From Kumtagia sp044326205 (GTDB taxonomy: Bacteria > Pseudomonadota > Alphaproteobacteria > Rhizobiales > Rhizobiaceae), in contig NZ_JBIRCY010000006.1 of assembly GCF_044326205.1 (NCBI RefSeq), positions 1-64,000 of the forward strand: a stretch of 64,000 nt of DNA. The letters are read 5' to 3'. A program made the position numbers and the translations under genes. The number at the start of each line of letters is the position of its first letter. The first letter of the stretch is position 1. The notes under the pieces are model-generated. The model was given only the letters and a program-made list of their open reading frames with translations. It did no database searches and was not told the DNA's origin. Shown here piece by piece: positions 45,046 to 54,292 of the stretch.

Positions 45046-46095
45046 TCAGAGACGCTTGCCGCTCTGCGGGTCGAACAGATGAACGGCTTCGGCGCGGGGG
45101 CGCAGGTTCAGCGTGTCGCCCGGCTTGAAATTGTGCCTTTCGCGGAACAGCGCCACCAGTTCGCCCGAACCGAAGCGCAGGAATACCATGGTCTCGGACC
45201 CAGTCGGCTCGACCACCTTGATCTCGGCCGGGAACCCATCCGCGGCGAGTTCGAGATGCTCCGGCCGCACGCCGTAAAGCACGTCCTGGCCGTCTGACAC
45301 CTTCGCGCCGGCGGGGATGGGCATCTTCACGCCGTCGATGTCGACCGCACCGCCGGAAACCTTGCCCTTCAGCATGTTCATGGACGGTGAGCCGATGAAA
45401 CCGGCAACGAAGACATTGGCAGGGCGGTCGAAAAGGTCCAGCGGCGCGCCCATCTGCTCGATGCGCCCTGCCTGCATGACGACGATCCTGTCGGCCATGG
45501 TCATGGCCTCGACCTGATCGTGGGTCACATAGATGGTGGTCGTCTTCAGCCGCTGGTGCAGTTCCTTGATCTCGGTGCGCATCTGCACGCGCAGTTTCGC
45601 GTCGAGGTTCGACAGAGGTTCGTCGAACAGGAACACCTGCGGATTGCGAACGATGGCGCGACCCATCGCCACACGCTGCCGCTGGCCGCCGGAGAGCTGA
45701 CGGGGATAGCGTTCGAGATAAGGAGCGAGATCAAGGATTTCGGCGGCTTTCTTTACGCGTTCCGCGATGACTTTCGGGTCCGTTTTCCTGAGCTTCAGCG
45801 CGAAAGCCATGTTCTGCGCCACGGTCTTGTGCGGATAGAGCGCATAGTTCTGGAACACCATGGCGATGTCGCGCTTGGCCGGCGGCAGGTTGGTCACCTC
45901 GCGCTCGCCGATAGCGATGTTGCCGCCGCTGACGCTCTCCAGCCCGGCCACCATGCGCAGCAAGGTCGACTTTCCACAGCCCGATGGCCCGACCAGCACC
46001 ACGAACGCGCCGTCGGCGATGTCGACGCTGACCTCGTGCAGCACCTTGACCGCGCCAAAGGCCTTCGAAACGTTCCGGATCGCTACCTGCGCCAT
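45046..46095 (-). CDS. Carbohydrate ABC transporter ATP-binding protein, UgpC/MsmK type
   Basis: 349 residues: Walker A GPSGCGKST (near 36), LSGGQRQRVAMGRA, VFLFDEPLSNLD, YVTHDQVEAMTMAD, and a C-terminal OB/TOBE region (VLYGVRPEHLEL). Such ATPases serve MalFG-type permeases. The likely partners are the binding protein and two permeases beginning at 48990 on the other strand, since no other MalFG-type permease is nearby. A secreted RTX gene sits between the two halves. Confidence 0.88.
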   Translation of the reverse strand: MAQVAIRNVSKAFGAVKVLHEVSVDIADGAFVVLVGPSGCGKSTLLRMVAGLESVSGGNIAIGEREVTNLPPAKRDIAMVFQNYALYPHKTVAQNMAFALKLRKTDPKVIAERVKKAAEILDLAPYLERYPRQLSGGQRQRVAMGRAIVRNPQVFLFDEPLSNLDAKLRVQMRTEIKELHQRLKTTTIYVTHDQVEAMTMADRIVVMQAGRIEQMGAPLDLFDRPANVFVAGFIGSPSMNMLKGKVSGGAVDIDGVKMPIPAGAKVSDGQDVLYGVRPEHLELAADGFPAEIKVVEPTGSETMVFLRFGSGELVALFRERHNFKPGDTLNLRPRAEAVHLFDPQSGKRL

Positions 46096-46619
46096 CGCTC
46101 CCCCGCGTGTCGGCGTCCGCCGATTTTTGCGGCGAAGCTAACGAACGGACGGCGGCAAGTCCACAGGCGAACGATACTGTCGTTCATTGTTGGACCTCCA
46201 GCCCGCCACCGCGCGACCCCGAACGGGAACCGCATCCGATGGAAGCAGCCCGGCACCTTCTGAGCGCTCACACCTAGGCGGCGTTGCTTTCTGTGGGTGC
46301 CGCCACCCCTGGGCGTCTGACGTCACCGGCAGTTCCACTTCGAAAACACAGACAAGCGCTGGTTGCTCGAGACAGATCCCCACTCGCGGGCGACGGACAT
46401 TTGCCGAGCCCGTCTGCCGACGAAAATTCACAAGGCATTTTGCCAGTAAAGTATGAAGGTGCTTATCGGTTGCTTCCAATAGAATTTCAGGATACTGTTT
46501 ATTTCTCTTATTGAAGCAAAATAGACTATGCTTTCCTGCCTAATTTTGATGTATATGCTTATTTGTTAGGCAGCCACATTGGCTTTTGTGCAACATTTCT
46601 ACGCAGGAGCATGATCAAA
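46096..46619. other. Divergent intergenic region, AT-rich right half
   Basis: About 520 bases between the leftward ATPase operon and the RTX gene. 46440-46600 is noticeably AT-rich and probably holds the RTX promoter. I see no gene, terminator or convincing operator. Confidence 0.4.
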
Positions 46620-48731
46620 ATGGCGGACTACACGATCGGATACGGCGATGACGTCATCGACGGCACGCCCGGTGCGGACACTGTGACCGGCAACACCGGC
46701 GACAACGACCAGATCGACCTCGGCGGCGGCGACGACGTCGCGACCATCGATCAGATTGCCTATTTCGAATTCGTGGAGACCTATCCAGAGCAGTACGATT
46801 ATTTCTTCAACTACCTGGACCCGGGCTTCCAGGGCGTCCTGGAAGGCGGCGCCGGACGGGACACGCTCAATCTCGGAATTCGTCTGGACCCCGGAGGGGA
46901 CGCCGACGATGTGGATGGTTTTCTCTCGCTGCGCGACGCAAATCTCTCGGGTTTCGAGGTCCTGAACGTCGGATGGGAGACCGAAATATCGATCGCCCAG
47001 CTCGCCGGCTTTGACGAAATCGGCGGAACGCTGGCGTATTTCCGCTTGTTCGGGGCCGGCGGAGCGCTCGACCTGCAGGCAACGATGGCGACCGGCGAGG
47101 CGAACACCTACGATGCCCGCCACCTGACGTCCGCCCTGTATTTCACGGGGTCGGCCAGCCGCGATATCATCCTCGATAGCCCGTTCAGCGACCAGGTTGG
47201 AGGCGGCGGCGGGAGCGACATTTTCCACTATGGCAGCGGCGTGGATTATTTCGCCGGCGGCGCGGGCATCGACCGGGTCGTCATCGACCGCACCGGCGGC
47301 ACTGCTTTCTCCTTCGTGGTCGTGGGCGGCGTCGCGACACTGGACAACGGATCCCGGTTCGTCGAGATCGAGAGCGTTTCGATCACCGGAAGCGCCTTCA
47401 CGGACGATCTGTCCGGGGGAAGCCAAGGCGATGAGCTGATCGGCTCTTCCGGAGCCGATGTCTTGCACGGGCTCGGCGGCAGTGACTATCTCTACGGCGG
47501 GCACAGGACGAGCTACTACGACTCGACCTCCGATCCGACGGTCGACGAGCTTCATGGCGGCGACAGCGGGGACTTCATCTCGACGTCGGGCAACGATCTT
47601 GCCTTCGGCGACGCCGGGGATGATCACTTGCAGGGCTCCTTCGGCAACAACATCCTGCACGGCGGCGCCGGCGCCGATCTGATCGCCGTCTCGAACGATG
47701 ACCAGGCGTATGGCGACGAAGGCGACGACCAGCTCCGCGGTGCCGGAACCAACTCGAAGCTCTACGGCGGAGCCGGCAACGACGAGGTGTACGTCGACGT
47801 GAGCGCTGCGGCAAGCTCCCGCAACGACCTCTATGGCGAGGAAGGCAACGATAGGTTGCATGGCTACGCGGCCCAGGAACGGCTGGATGGCGGGCGCGGC
47901 GCGGACGAGATGCAGGGCGGCCGCGGCAATGACACCTATGTGGTCGACCAACATGGCGACGTCGTCATCGAGGCTGCGAACGAAGGCATCGACACGGTCG
48001 AAATCCGCTACAGCTACATTCTCGGCGCCAATCTCGAAAACCTGCTGCTCACCGGCACGGCCGACGCCAACGGCTGGGGCAACGCCGCCGGCAATGTGCT
48101 GACCGGCAACGAAGGGAACAACCGCTTGAATGGTCTCGGCGGCGGCGACACGCTGACCGGGGGCAAGGGCGACGACGTCTATGTCGTCAATCATGTCTTC
48201 GATGAGGTCGTTGAAAGCAACGCCCAAGGGTCCGATACGGTGCTTTCCTCGGTCGACTACTGGCTCGGTACTGGCGTCGAGCATCTGACGCTGCTCGGAT
48301 CGTCGGACCGAAGCGCCTCCGGCACCGCGGGCGCCAACCGCATCACCGGGAATGCCGGCGACAACCTCATCACCGGCATGGGAGGCGCGGACGCACTGAG
48401 GGGCAATCTCGGCGCCGACACGTTCCGCTACCTCGCTCTGTCGGACAGCCGGCAGGCCTCCGGCCTCGATCGCATCGACGATTTCGACCGGGCCGAGGGA
48501 GATCTCGTCGACCTAATCGCCATCGACGCGGACGAAGGGCAGATCCTCGACCAGAAGTTCGACGAGCTCATCGCCGAGGGCACCGCCTTCTCCTCCGCCG
48601 GACAGTACCGCTTTTCCGCCGTCACCGGCGGCTTCCTCGCCGAATTCAACGTGGACGGCGACGCCGACGCGGAGTTCGCCATCCGCTTTCTCGGTGCGAC
48701 GGCGCCTGAGTCCAGCTGGTTCTTCCTGTAG
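46620..48731 (+). CDS. Secreted RTX calcium-binding protein
   Basis: 703 residues from ATG 46620, spaced 10 bases from GGAG (46606-46609); ATG 46611 is too close. No signal peptide. Many glycine/aspartate RTX nonapeptides (GGxGxDxLx), for example GGAGADLIA, GDEGDDQLR, GGAGNDEVY and GGRGNDTYV, fold as a calcium beta-roll. The C-terminus matches serralysin-type tails (DRIDDFDRAEGDLVDL, ending SSWFFL), the uncleaved type I secretion signal. No enzymatic domain is visible, suggesting an adhesin or matrix protein. No type I secretion genes are in the window. Confidence 0.87.
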   Translation: MADYTIGYGDDVIDGTPGADTVTGNTGDNDQIDLGGGDDVATIDQIAYFEFVETYPEQYDYFFNYLDPGFQGVLEGGAGRDTLNLGIRLDPGGDADDVDGFLSLRDANLSGFEVLNVGWETEISIAQLAGFDEIGGTLAYFRLFGAGGALDLQATMATGEANTYDARHLTSALYFTGSASRDIILDSPFSDQVGGGGGSDIFHYGSGVDYFAGGAGIDRVVIDRTGGTAFSFVVVGGVATLDNGSRFVEIESVSITGSAFTDDLSGGSQGDELIGSSGADVLHGLGGSDYLYGGHRTSYYDSTSDPTVDELHGGDSGDFISTSGNDLAFGDAGDDHLQGSFGNNILHGGAGADLIAVSNDDQAYGDEGDDQLRGAGTNSKLYGGAGNDEVYVDVSAAASSRNDLYGEEGNDRLHGYAAQERLDGGRGADEMQGGRGNDTYVVDQHGDVVIEAANEGIDTVEIRYSYILGANLENLLLTGTADANGWGNAAGNVLTGNEGNNRLNGLGGGDTLTGGKGDDVYVVNHVFDEVVESNAQGSDTVLSSVDYWLGTGVEHLTLLGSSDRSASGTAGANRITGNAGDNLITGMGGADALRGNLGADTFRYLALSDSRQASGLDRIDDFDRAEGDLVDLIAIDADEGQILDQKFDELIAEGTAFSSAGQYRFSAVTGGFLAEFNVDGDADAEFAIRFLGATAPESSWFFL

Positions 48732-48747
48732 TCGTTAGCCAAGGCGG

Positions 48748-48765
48748 TGGAACGCCCGTTCCACT
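48748..48765 (+). terminator. Hairpin after the RTX gene, weak
   Basis: GTGGAAC (48748-48754), loop GCCC, GTTCCAC (48759-48765), 17 bases after the stop codon. The following bases are C/A-rich without a T tract, so termination would be inefficient or factor-dependent. Confidence 0.35.
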
Positions 48766-48989
48766 ACAACCCCAACTGGTTCGATCAATTCCACCAACTT
48801 CGTTGACACGCAAACGCGTTCCGAGAATAGTGGCGACACGTCTTGCACGCATGAAATAAATCTGCGCCGATAAACGGGTGAGCAAAAGCTCACCTTATTT
48901 CGTTCGGCTCAAGGGGAACGACAGAGAGCACCGCAAGCGGCCGTTTTGGCCATCACCAGTTCACAGGGCATGTCCGGGAGGAAAACGAC

Positions 48990-50636
48990 ATGAAAGTAAG
49001 TCTTTACAACCAGATGCTTCGCATGGGCGCCACACGGCGCGACGTGCTGAAGGGTGCCGCCAGCATGGCAGCCATCGCCGCCGCTTCGTCCGCCGGGCTC
49101 GGCGCACTGACCGGCGAGGCGTCGGCGCAGGATAATGTGCGCGCCGAAATCCTGAAGATTCCGGGCGTCGGCAAGGGTTCGCCCACCGACGCCGACTGGC
49201 AGAAGGTGGGCGAACTCTGCCTCGGCGCCACCAAGGCCAACGTCAAGGAAGGCGAGTTCGCCGGCGTCGAGCTCACCTTCATGGGGCTCAACAACCAGAA
49301 CCTCCACAACTTCCTGTTCCGCGGCTTCCTGAAGCCGTGGGAAGCCTATACCGGCGCCAAGATCAACTGGATCGACCTCGCCCAGGCCGACTACAACGCC
49401 CGCCTGCAGCAGTCGATCGCCACCGGCACGGTCGACTTCGACGTCATCGAGATGGGCGCGCCGTTCGAGGGCGACACCGCCGGCAAGGGCCTGCTCGACG
49501 AGATGCCCGACTGGGTCGCGACCCAGATCGAAGCCGACGACCTCGTCAACTATCTGAAAGCGCCCGTCGGCACCTGGGACGGCAAGACCTACCGCATCAC
49601 CATCGACGGCGACTGCCACACCTTCGCCTACCGAAAGGACTATTTCGGCGACGGTTCGCTCAGCGGCATGGCTGAAGTGCCGAAGCATTGGGAAGACTTC
49701 CCGGCATTGGCGACCGCGCTCGCCGGCAAGACCGATCCGCTCACCGGCGCACCGGCCTTTGGCTTCCTCGATCCGCTGAAGTACCAGTGGGGCGGTTTCG
49801 GCTTCTACTTCCTCGGGGACCGCGCCTCCGCCTATGCCAAGCATCCCGACGATCGGGCCTGGCTGTTCGACCCGGACACCATGAAGCCGCGCGTCAACAA
49901 CCCGGCCTGGGTACAGGCGATCCAGGACGTGCTCGATCTCGTCAAGGCCAACGCCTATCCACCGGATCAGCTCAACGCCGACCCGAACGCCACGGCGTTC
50001 TCGCAGTTCCTCGGCGGCACGGGTGCGGCACTGTGCTGGTGGGGCGACGTCGGCTCCAACGCCCGCACCTCGGATACCTCCGTGGTCGGCGACGTGGTCG
50101 GCTTCTCGATCAACCCCGGCGCCAAGCGCGTCTACAACGCCAAGACCAGCGCCTGGGAGGAGAAGGAAAATTTCGCTCCGAACATGGCCTATATCGGCTG
50201 GGGCGTTTACGTGACCAGCCGCGTCTCGGCCGACGAGAAGAAACGCAAGGCCGCCTGGTCTGCCGCCGCTCATCTCGGCGGCAAGGACATCTCGCTGTGG
50301 ACCGCCGCCTATCCGTCGGGCTTCCAGCCCTACCGCAACTCGCACTTCCAGTACGAGGAGTGGGAAGCGGCCGGTTATGACCGTGCCTTCGTCGAGGACT
50401 ATCTGGGCTCGAACCTCGACAGCTACAATCACCCGAACGCCGCCATCGAACCGCGCATCCCCGGCATCTTCCAGTACTACTCGATTGCCGAGGACGAACT
50501 GGTGAAGGGCGTCAACGGCCAGTACAAATCGGCGCAGGAAACTGCCGACGCCATCGCCGCCGCCTGGGAGAAGATCACCGACCAGATCGGCCGCGAGAGC
50601 CAGATCAAGCTCTACAAGGCCTCGCTCGGCATGTAG
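48990..50636 (+). CDS. Carbohydrate ABC transporter binding protein, Tat-exported
   Basis: 548 residues. The N-terminus has a twin-arginine motif TRRDVLKGAA followed by a hydrophobic stretch and cleavage near GEASAQ, implying export of a folded protein. The body belongs to extracellular solute-binding family 1 (sugars); it is longer than the usual about 420. Sequence such as NFLFRGFLKPWEAYTGAKI and the Trp-rich CWWGDVG suggest an oligosaccharide or sugar-derivative ligand. A strong terminator follows, then the permease genes. Confidence 0.85.
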   Translation: MKVSLYNQMLRMGATRRDVLKGAASMAAIAAASSAGLGALTGEASAQDNVRAEILKIPGVGKGSPTDADWQKVGELCLGATKANVKEGEFAGVELTFMGLNNQNLHNFLFRGFLKPWEAYTGAKINWIDLAQADYNARLQQSIATGTVDFDVIEMGAPFEGDTAGKGLLDEMPDWVATQIEADDLVNYLKAPVGTWDGKTYRITIDGDCHTFAYRKDYFGDGSLSGMAEVPKHWEDFPALATALAGKTDPLTGAPAFGFLDPLKYQWGGFGFYFLGDRASAYAKHPDDRAWLFDPDTMKPRVNNPAWVQAIQDVLDLVKANAYPPDQLNADPNATAFSQFLGGTGAALCWWGDVGSNARTSDTSVVGDVVGFSINPGAKRVYNAKTSAWEEKENFAPNMAYIGWGVYVTSRVSADEKKRKAAWSAAAHLGGKDISLWTAAYPSGFQPYRNSHFQYEEWEAAGYDRAFVEDYLGSNLDSYNHPNAAIEPRIPGIFQYYSIAEDELVKGVNGQYKSAQETADAIAAAWEKITDQIGRESQIKLYKASLGM

Positions 50637-50661
50637 CCCGGCCGAAAGGCCTGAATATCGT

Positions 50662-50690
50662 CCCGGCGGCCCTGCCGCCGGGCTTTTTTT
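50662..50690 (+). terminator. Rho-independent terminator between binding protein and permeases
   Basis: CCCGGCGG (50662-50669), loop CCCTG, CCGCCGGG (50675-50682), then C and seven T (50684-50690). Placed 26 bases after the binding-protein stop, it should let excess binding-protein mRNA accumulate while a fraction reads into the permeases, a common stoichiometry control. Confidence 0.9.
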
Positions 50691-50741
50691 GACCGGCAAG
50701 CCGGGATAGGCTTCCTCTCATCCGCCCTCTGGAACGACCGC

Positions 50742-51857
50742 GTGTCCGAACAAGCCACGGCAATCGCTGAGAACACGTCGCTGGGCGCCGCGCTCGACAC
50801 CATCGCGCCCGGCCGCAGGAAACTCGGCCGCACCGTCATGGCGCTCGCCACGGCTGGCCTCGTCATCGTCGCCCTCCTCCAGATTCTCTACGCCGCCGGC
50901 GCCATCGGCTTCGGTTTCTCGACCTGGCGGCCGCTGCTCTACGCCTACATAGTGTGGGGCGTGGCCCTCGGCGTCGGCCAGGTGCTGACGCGCGGCGAGG
51001 AAGGCCACCGCGCGCTGTTCCTGCTGCCGGCAGTGCTGTTCACCGTCGCCATGGTGGTCTTCCCGACGCTGTTCGGCTTCTATATCGCCACGCTCGACTG
51101 GAATCTCAGCGGCACGCCGAAATTCGCCGGCCTCGACAATTTCTGGCAAATGCTGCGCGATCCGTTCTACAGCAACGCGCTGCTCAACATGGTATTCTAC
51201 GTGCTGGCGGTGTTCGTCGAATATGTCATCGCCTTCGGCCTGGCGCTCCTGCTCAACGCTCAGATCCGTGCAAGAAAATTCTTCCGCGTCGTCTTCCTTC
51301 TGCCGCTGATGCTGTCGCCCGTGGCGGTGTCGTGGATGATCGGCAAGTCGCTGATGGAATACCGCTTCGGCCCGGCCGCCACGCTGGCGCGCAAGCTGGG
51401 ATGGGACAATCCCGCCTTCTTCGCCAGCCCATGGACGGCGAAGATTTCGATCATGCTGCTGGATGCCTGGACCTTCATCCCCTTCCTGATGATCATGCTG
51501 CTCGCCGGCCTGCAGGCGATGCCGCGCGACGTGCTGGAAGCCGCCAAGGTCGACGGCGCCACCGCCTGGCAGACTTTTTGGGGCGTCACCTTCCCGCTGA
51601 TGCTGCCGGTGTCGGTGACCGCGGTCATCCTGCGCATCATCTTCAAGCTGAAACTCGCCGACATCGTCATCACTGTCACCTCCGGCGGCCCCGGCGGGGC
51701 GACCGACACGGTCACCAGCTTCATCTTCCGCGAGTATCGAGATCGCTCCAATGTCGGCTACGGCACCATGCTCGCCATGGTCTATCTCGTCATCATCATC
51801 GTGTTCGTGACGCTTCTTTTAAAACTCGCGAACCGCTTCGTGCGGAATGTGACGTGA
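50742..51857 (+). CDS. Carbohydrate ABC permease, MalF type
   Basis: 371 residues from GTG 50742. Two or three membrane segments precede the conserved region (FLLPAVLFTVAMVVFPTLFG), and the EAA loop is EAAKVDGATAWQTFWGVTFP. TDTVTSFIFREYRD near the end is typical of sugar permeases. Partner of the second permease and probably of the UgpC-like ATPase at 45046. Confidence 0.88.
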   Translation: MSEQATAIAENTSLGAALDTIAPGRRKLGRTVMALATAGLVIVALLQILYAAGAIGFGFSTWRPLLYAYIVWGVALGVGQVLTRGEEGHRALFLLPAVLFTVAMVVFPTLFGFYIATLDWNLSGTPKFAGLDNFWQMLRDPFYSNALLNMVFYVLAVFVEYVIAFGLALLLNAQIRARKFFRVVFLLPLMLSPVAVSWMIGKSLMEYRFGPAATLARKLGWDNPAFFASPWTAKISIMLLDAWTFIPFLMIMLLAGLQAMPRDVLEAAKVDGATAWQTFWGVTFPLMLPVSVTAVILRIIFKLKLADIVITVTSGGPGGATDTVTSFIFREYRDRSNVGYGTMLAMVYLVIIIVFVTLLLKLANRFVRNVT

Positions 51858-51875
51858 TGGCGATGGAGATGAACC

Positions 51876-52002
51876 GTACCCCCACCCCTAACCCCTCCCC
51901 ACAAGGGGGAGGGGAAAAACGCGGCGCTATCATCACCACTGTTGGCGCAACGGTCGCAGTATCCCCCTCCCCCTTGTGGGGAGGGGTTAGGGGTGGGGGT
52001 AC
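51876..52002. repeat. 39-bp perfect inverted repeat, REP/RIME-like palindrome
   Basis: Left arm 51876-51914 and right arm 51964-52002 are exact inverted copies (39 bp), with 49 bases between. Arms are C/G-monotonous (CCCCTCCCC and AAGGGGGAGGGG types). It fills the gap between the two permease genes and would fold into a long hairpin in the mRNA. It resembles dispersed palindromic repeats of rhizobial genomes. Confidence 0.88.
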
Positions 52003-52029
52003 TCCGCACACAAGATTCGAGATGGCCGC

Positions 52030-52947
52030 ATGACCGCCGAAGCCATCGAACACGCCCCTTCCGAAGTCCGCTCTCCGGCTGCCTTCTTCACCAGCCGCGT
52101 CTTCATCTACGGCGCGTTGATTTTTTGGGCCTTCATTTGTCTTTTTCCGATCTACTGGACCATCACCACCTCGTTCAAGACGGCGCCCAACGTCACTCAG
52201 GGCCACCTCATCCCCTTTGTCGACTTCACGCCGGACTGGCGCGGCTGGCGTTCGCTCGGCCTGTCGCCCGACACGATCGGTGGTACCTCCACCGTGCGCG
52301 ACGAATTCCTGAAGCGCTTCTTCAATTCGGTGATCACCTCGATCGGCGCCTCGGTGCTGGCGATCGTCATCGGCAGCCTGGCGGCCTACGGGCTCACTCG
52401 CTTCCGCTACAAGTTTTTGTGGATGAAGAACGAGGACATTTCCTTTTTCTTCCTGTCGCAACTGATCCTGCCGCCCGTCGTGCTCGCCCTGCCCTTCCTC
52501 GCGCTCTATAAGGGGCTCGGCCTGCTCGACACGAGGATCGGCCTGATCCTGCTCTACACGCTGGCAGTGCTGCCGATCGTCATCTGGATCATGCGCGACC
52601 AGTTCAATTCGATCCCTGTCGAACTGGAGGAAGCGGCACTCGTCGACGGCCTGTCGGTGTGGGGCGCGTTCTTCCAGATCGTGCTGCCCATAGCCCTGCC
52701 CGGCATGGTGGCGGCCTTCATCCTGTCGATGGTGCTGTGCTGGAACGAATATTTCTTCGCCGCCCTGCTCACCTCCACCAACGCCAATACCATCCCCGTG
52801 ATGGTCGCCAGCCAGACGGGCTCGCAAGGCATCAACTGGTGGTCGATGGCGGCGCTCTCCACCGCGGCGATCGCCCCGCTGGCGATCATCGGCGTGTTGC
52901 TGGAACGCTATCTGATCAAGGGCATGACGGCGGGCGCGGTGAAGTAG
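52030..52947 (+). CDS. Carbohydrate ABC permease, MalG type
   Basis: 305 residues with six membrane segments. TM1 is VFIYGALIFWAFICLFPIYW and is followed by TTSFKT. The EAA loop is EEAALVDGLSVWGAFFQIVLP, and the C-terminus ends ERYLIKGMTAGAVK as expected for MalG types. Separated from its MalF-type partner by the long palindrome. The operon ends here; an antitoxin gene converges. Confidence 0.88.
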   Translation: MTAEAIEHAPSEVRSPAAFFTSRVFIYGALIFWAFICLFPIYWTITTSFKTAPNVTQGHLIPFVDFTPDWRGWRSLGLSPDTIGGTSTVRDEFLKRFFNSVITSIGASVLAIVIGSLAAYGLTRFRYKFLWMKNEDISFFFLSQLILPPVVLALPFLALYKGLGLLDTRIGLILLYTLAVLPIVIWIMRDQFNSIPVELEEAALVDGLSVWGAFFQIVLPIALPGMVAAFILSMVLCWNEYFFAALLTSTNANTIPVMVASQTGSQGINWWSMAALSTAAIAPLAIIGVLLERYLIKGMTAGAVK

Positions 52948-52965
52948 CGTCAATCCGAGTCGGCT

Positions 52966-53328
52966 TCACTCTTCGCCGTCGGCCAGCAGATTGACCGGCA
53001 CTTCCAGCACGCCAGCAAGCTTTAGCCAGAGCGCGACCGGTCCATCGCGCTTGCCGTTCTCGACGTCGGAAAGATAACCCTGCGCCACGCCCACCTTGTC
53101 GGCGAGCTGGCCCTGAGTCAGCCCGGCGCGTTTGCGGAAGAAGGCGAGCGGCGACGCGGCGCTGGCATAGGCGAGCGCCTCATCCGGCGAGAACCCTGGC
53201 GCGCGTCCGGCTCTATAGTCCGCCACCTCTCGGGTCCGCGCCGCCATATCACGCAGTTCCTCCAGTTCGGCGCGCGGCAAGATCGCCATCTCCTCGCCCT
53301 TCGGCGTCGTGAAATAGTGAACACTCAT
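52966..53328 (-). CDS. Antitoxin, HTH-XRE with Phd-like N-terminus
   Basis: 120 residues. The C-terminal half is an XRE-type HTH (FFRKRAGLTQGQLADKVGVA then QGYLSDVENGKRDGP). The N-terminus FTTPKGEEMAILPRAELEEL looks like the strand-helix start of Phd/YefM-type antitoxins. It follows the toxin gene by 12 bases on the same strand, so it is probably the neutralising and autorepressing partner. It converges with the MalG-type permease, 18 bases away. Confidence 0.8.
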   Translation of the reverse strand: MSVHYFTTPKGEEMAILPRAELEELRDMAARTREVADYRAGRAPGFSPDEALAYASAASPLAFFRKRAGLTQGQLADKVGVAQGYLSDVENGKRDGPVALWLKLAGVLEVPVNLLADGEE

Positions 53329-53340
53329 TCCGATATCCCT

Positions 53341-53589
53341 TCAATCATAGACGGAGCCGCGCGGGCCGATCCGGCTGACGATGATCTCGTCCTCAGTTTC
53401 CAGGAAGATCACCCGATAGTCGCCGACGCGCAACCGCTTCTCCTCGGAGCCGGCAAGCTGTTTTACATTGTTGGCGAGCGCCGCCGGCTCTGCTGCGTAA
53501 AGCCTGATCTTCTCGTCTATGCGTGCCGCATCCGAGCGATGCTTGCGCAACGCTTTTAATGCGGCGGCGAGATAGACGACGCGCTTCAT
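53341..53589 (-). CDS. RelE/ParE-superfamily toxin
   Basis: 82 residues: a basic two-helix start (KALRKHRSDAARIDEKIRLY), VKQLAGSEEKRLRVGDYRVI, and a final strand IIVSRIGPRGSVYD. This is the RelE/HigB fold, whose members cut mRNA at the ribosome or poison gyrase. The toxin gene precedes the antitoxin, as in HigBA-type modules. Start ATG at 53589 has a weak ribosome-binding site. Confidence 0.82.
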   Translation of the reverse strand: MKRVVYLAAALKALRKHRSDAARIDEKIRLYAAEPAALANNVKQLAGSEEKRLRVGDYRVIFLETEDEIIVSRIGPRGSVYD

Positions 53590-53732
53590 AAGAGCGAATA
53601 TCGCATAAAGCTATTTATTCACAAGGTCCTAAATCACACCTTGCGATAGAGAGCAAGTCCGGGCTGAAATAGGAAATATTTCCTTGATCTTTCTCGCCTC
53701 TCTGCTATTCTGTGTGGCGAATGGAGGCTGGA

Positions 53733-54170
53733 ATGGACCGCGGCGAATACGAGGAGACGCTGAGGGGCATCGTTGCGACGCTGCTCCATCTGGCCGTTCT
53801 GGCTGAACTCCTTTGCGTTCTGCCGCTCCGGGTTCGCGTTATGGTGCTGACGCTGCTGCGGCCGGCCGAGGCCGTCGCGCGGGCGTTCGCTATCGAATTG
53901 GCCGGCGGCGCGATGGCCTTGCCTCCGGCCGCGCTCTGCGGGACCGATGGCGACGGCTGCGCCGAAGCTTTGCGGCTCGCCCGCTGCTTCCGCTTGCTGG
54001 CCTGCGTCTTCGGCGGCCTGCAGGGCTTTTTCGCCGGGTGGCGGCTGTTTCGCGGCAGGCCAGGCGGGCGTCTTTCGCAATGCGCGCCGGCGATGACAGG
54101 GCGAGGCCGCGCGATGAAGGCGCGGCGCGCAATGGTCTCTTGCGGGGCGGGACGCATCGATACGTCATGA
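53733..54170 (+). CDS. Small protein with hydrophobic helices, unknown
   Basis: 145 residues from ATG 53733, preceded by GGAGG at 53723-53727. The first about 55 residues are amphipathic to hydrophobic (LRGIVATLLHLAVLAELLCV then RVMVLTLLRPAEAVARAFAI), suggesting membrane association. Two cysteine pairs lie in the centre, and the C-terminus is Arg-rich. It matches nothing I recognise. It is transcribed toward the creatininase-family gene, convergent with that operon, and away from the toxin gene. Confidence 0.5.
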   Translation: MDRGEYEETLRGIVATLLHLAVLAELLCVLPLRVRVMVLTLLRPAEAVARAFAIELAGGAMALPPAALCGTDGDGCAEALRLARCFRLLACVFGGLQGFFAGWRLFRGRPGGRLSQCAPAMTGRGRAMKARRAMVSCGAGRIDTS

Positions 54171-54292
54171 CCGCCGACCGTCCAGTTTAAAACGAGTTGA
54201 GAATTCGAACGCCATCCGCCGGGAGCGCTTGGCGGCAAGAGTCGTGGGTCTATGCCAACGGCGATCAAAGTCGACCGCCGTTGGCATCAGCC

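Noticed and set aside
46620..48731. Serralysin-type protease
   Set aside because: The RTX tail is similar, but no HExxH zinc motif or protease domain is present.
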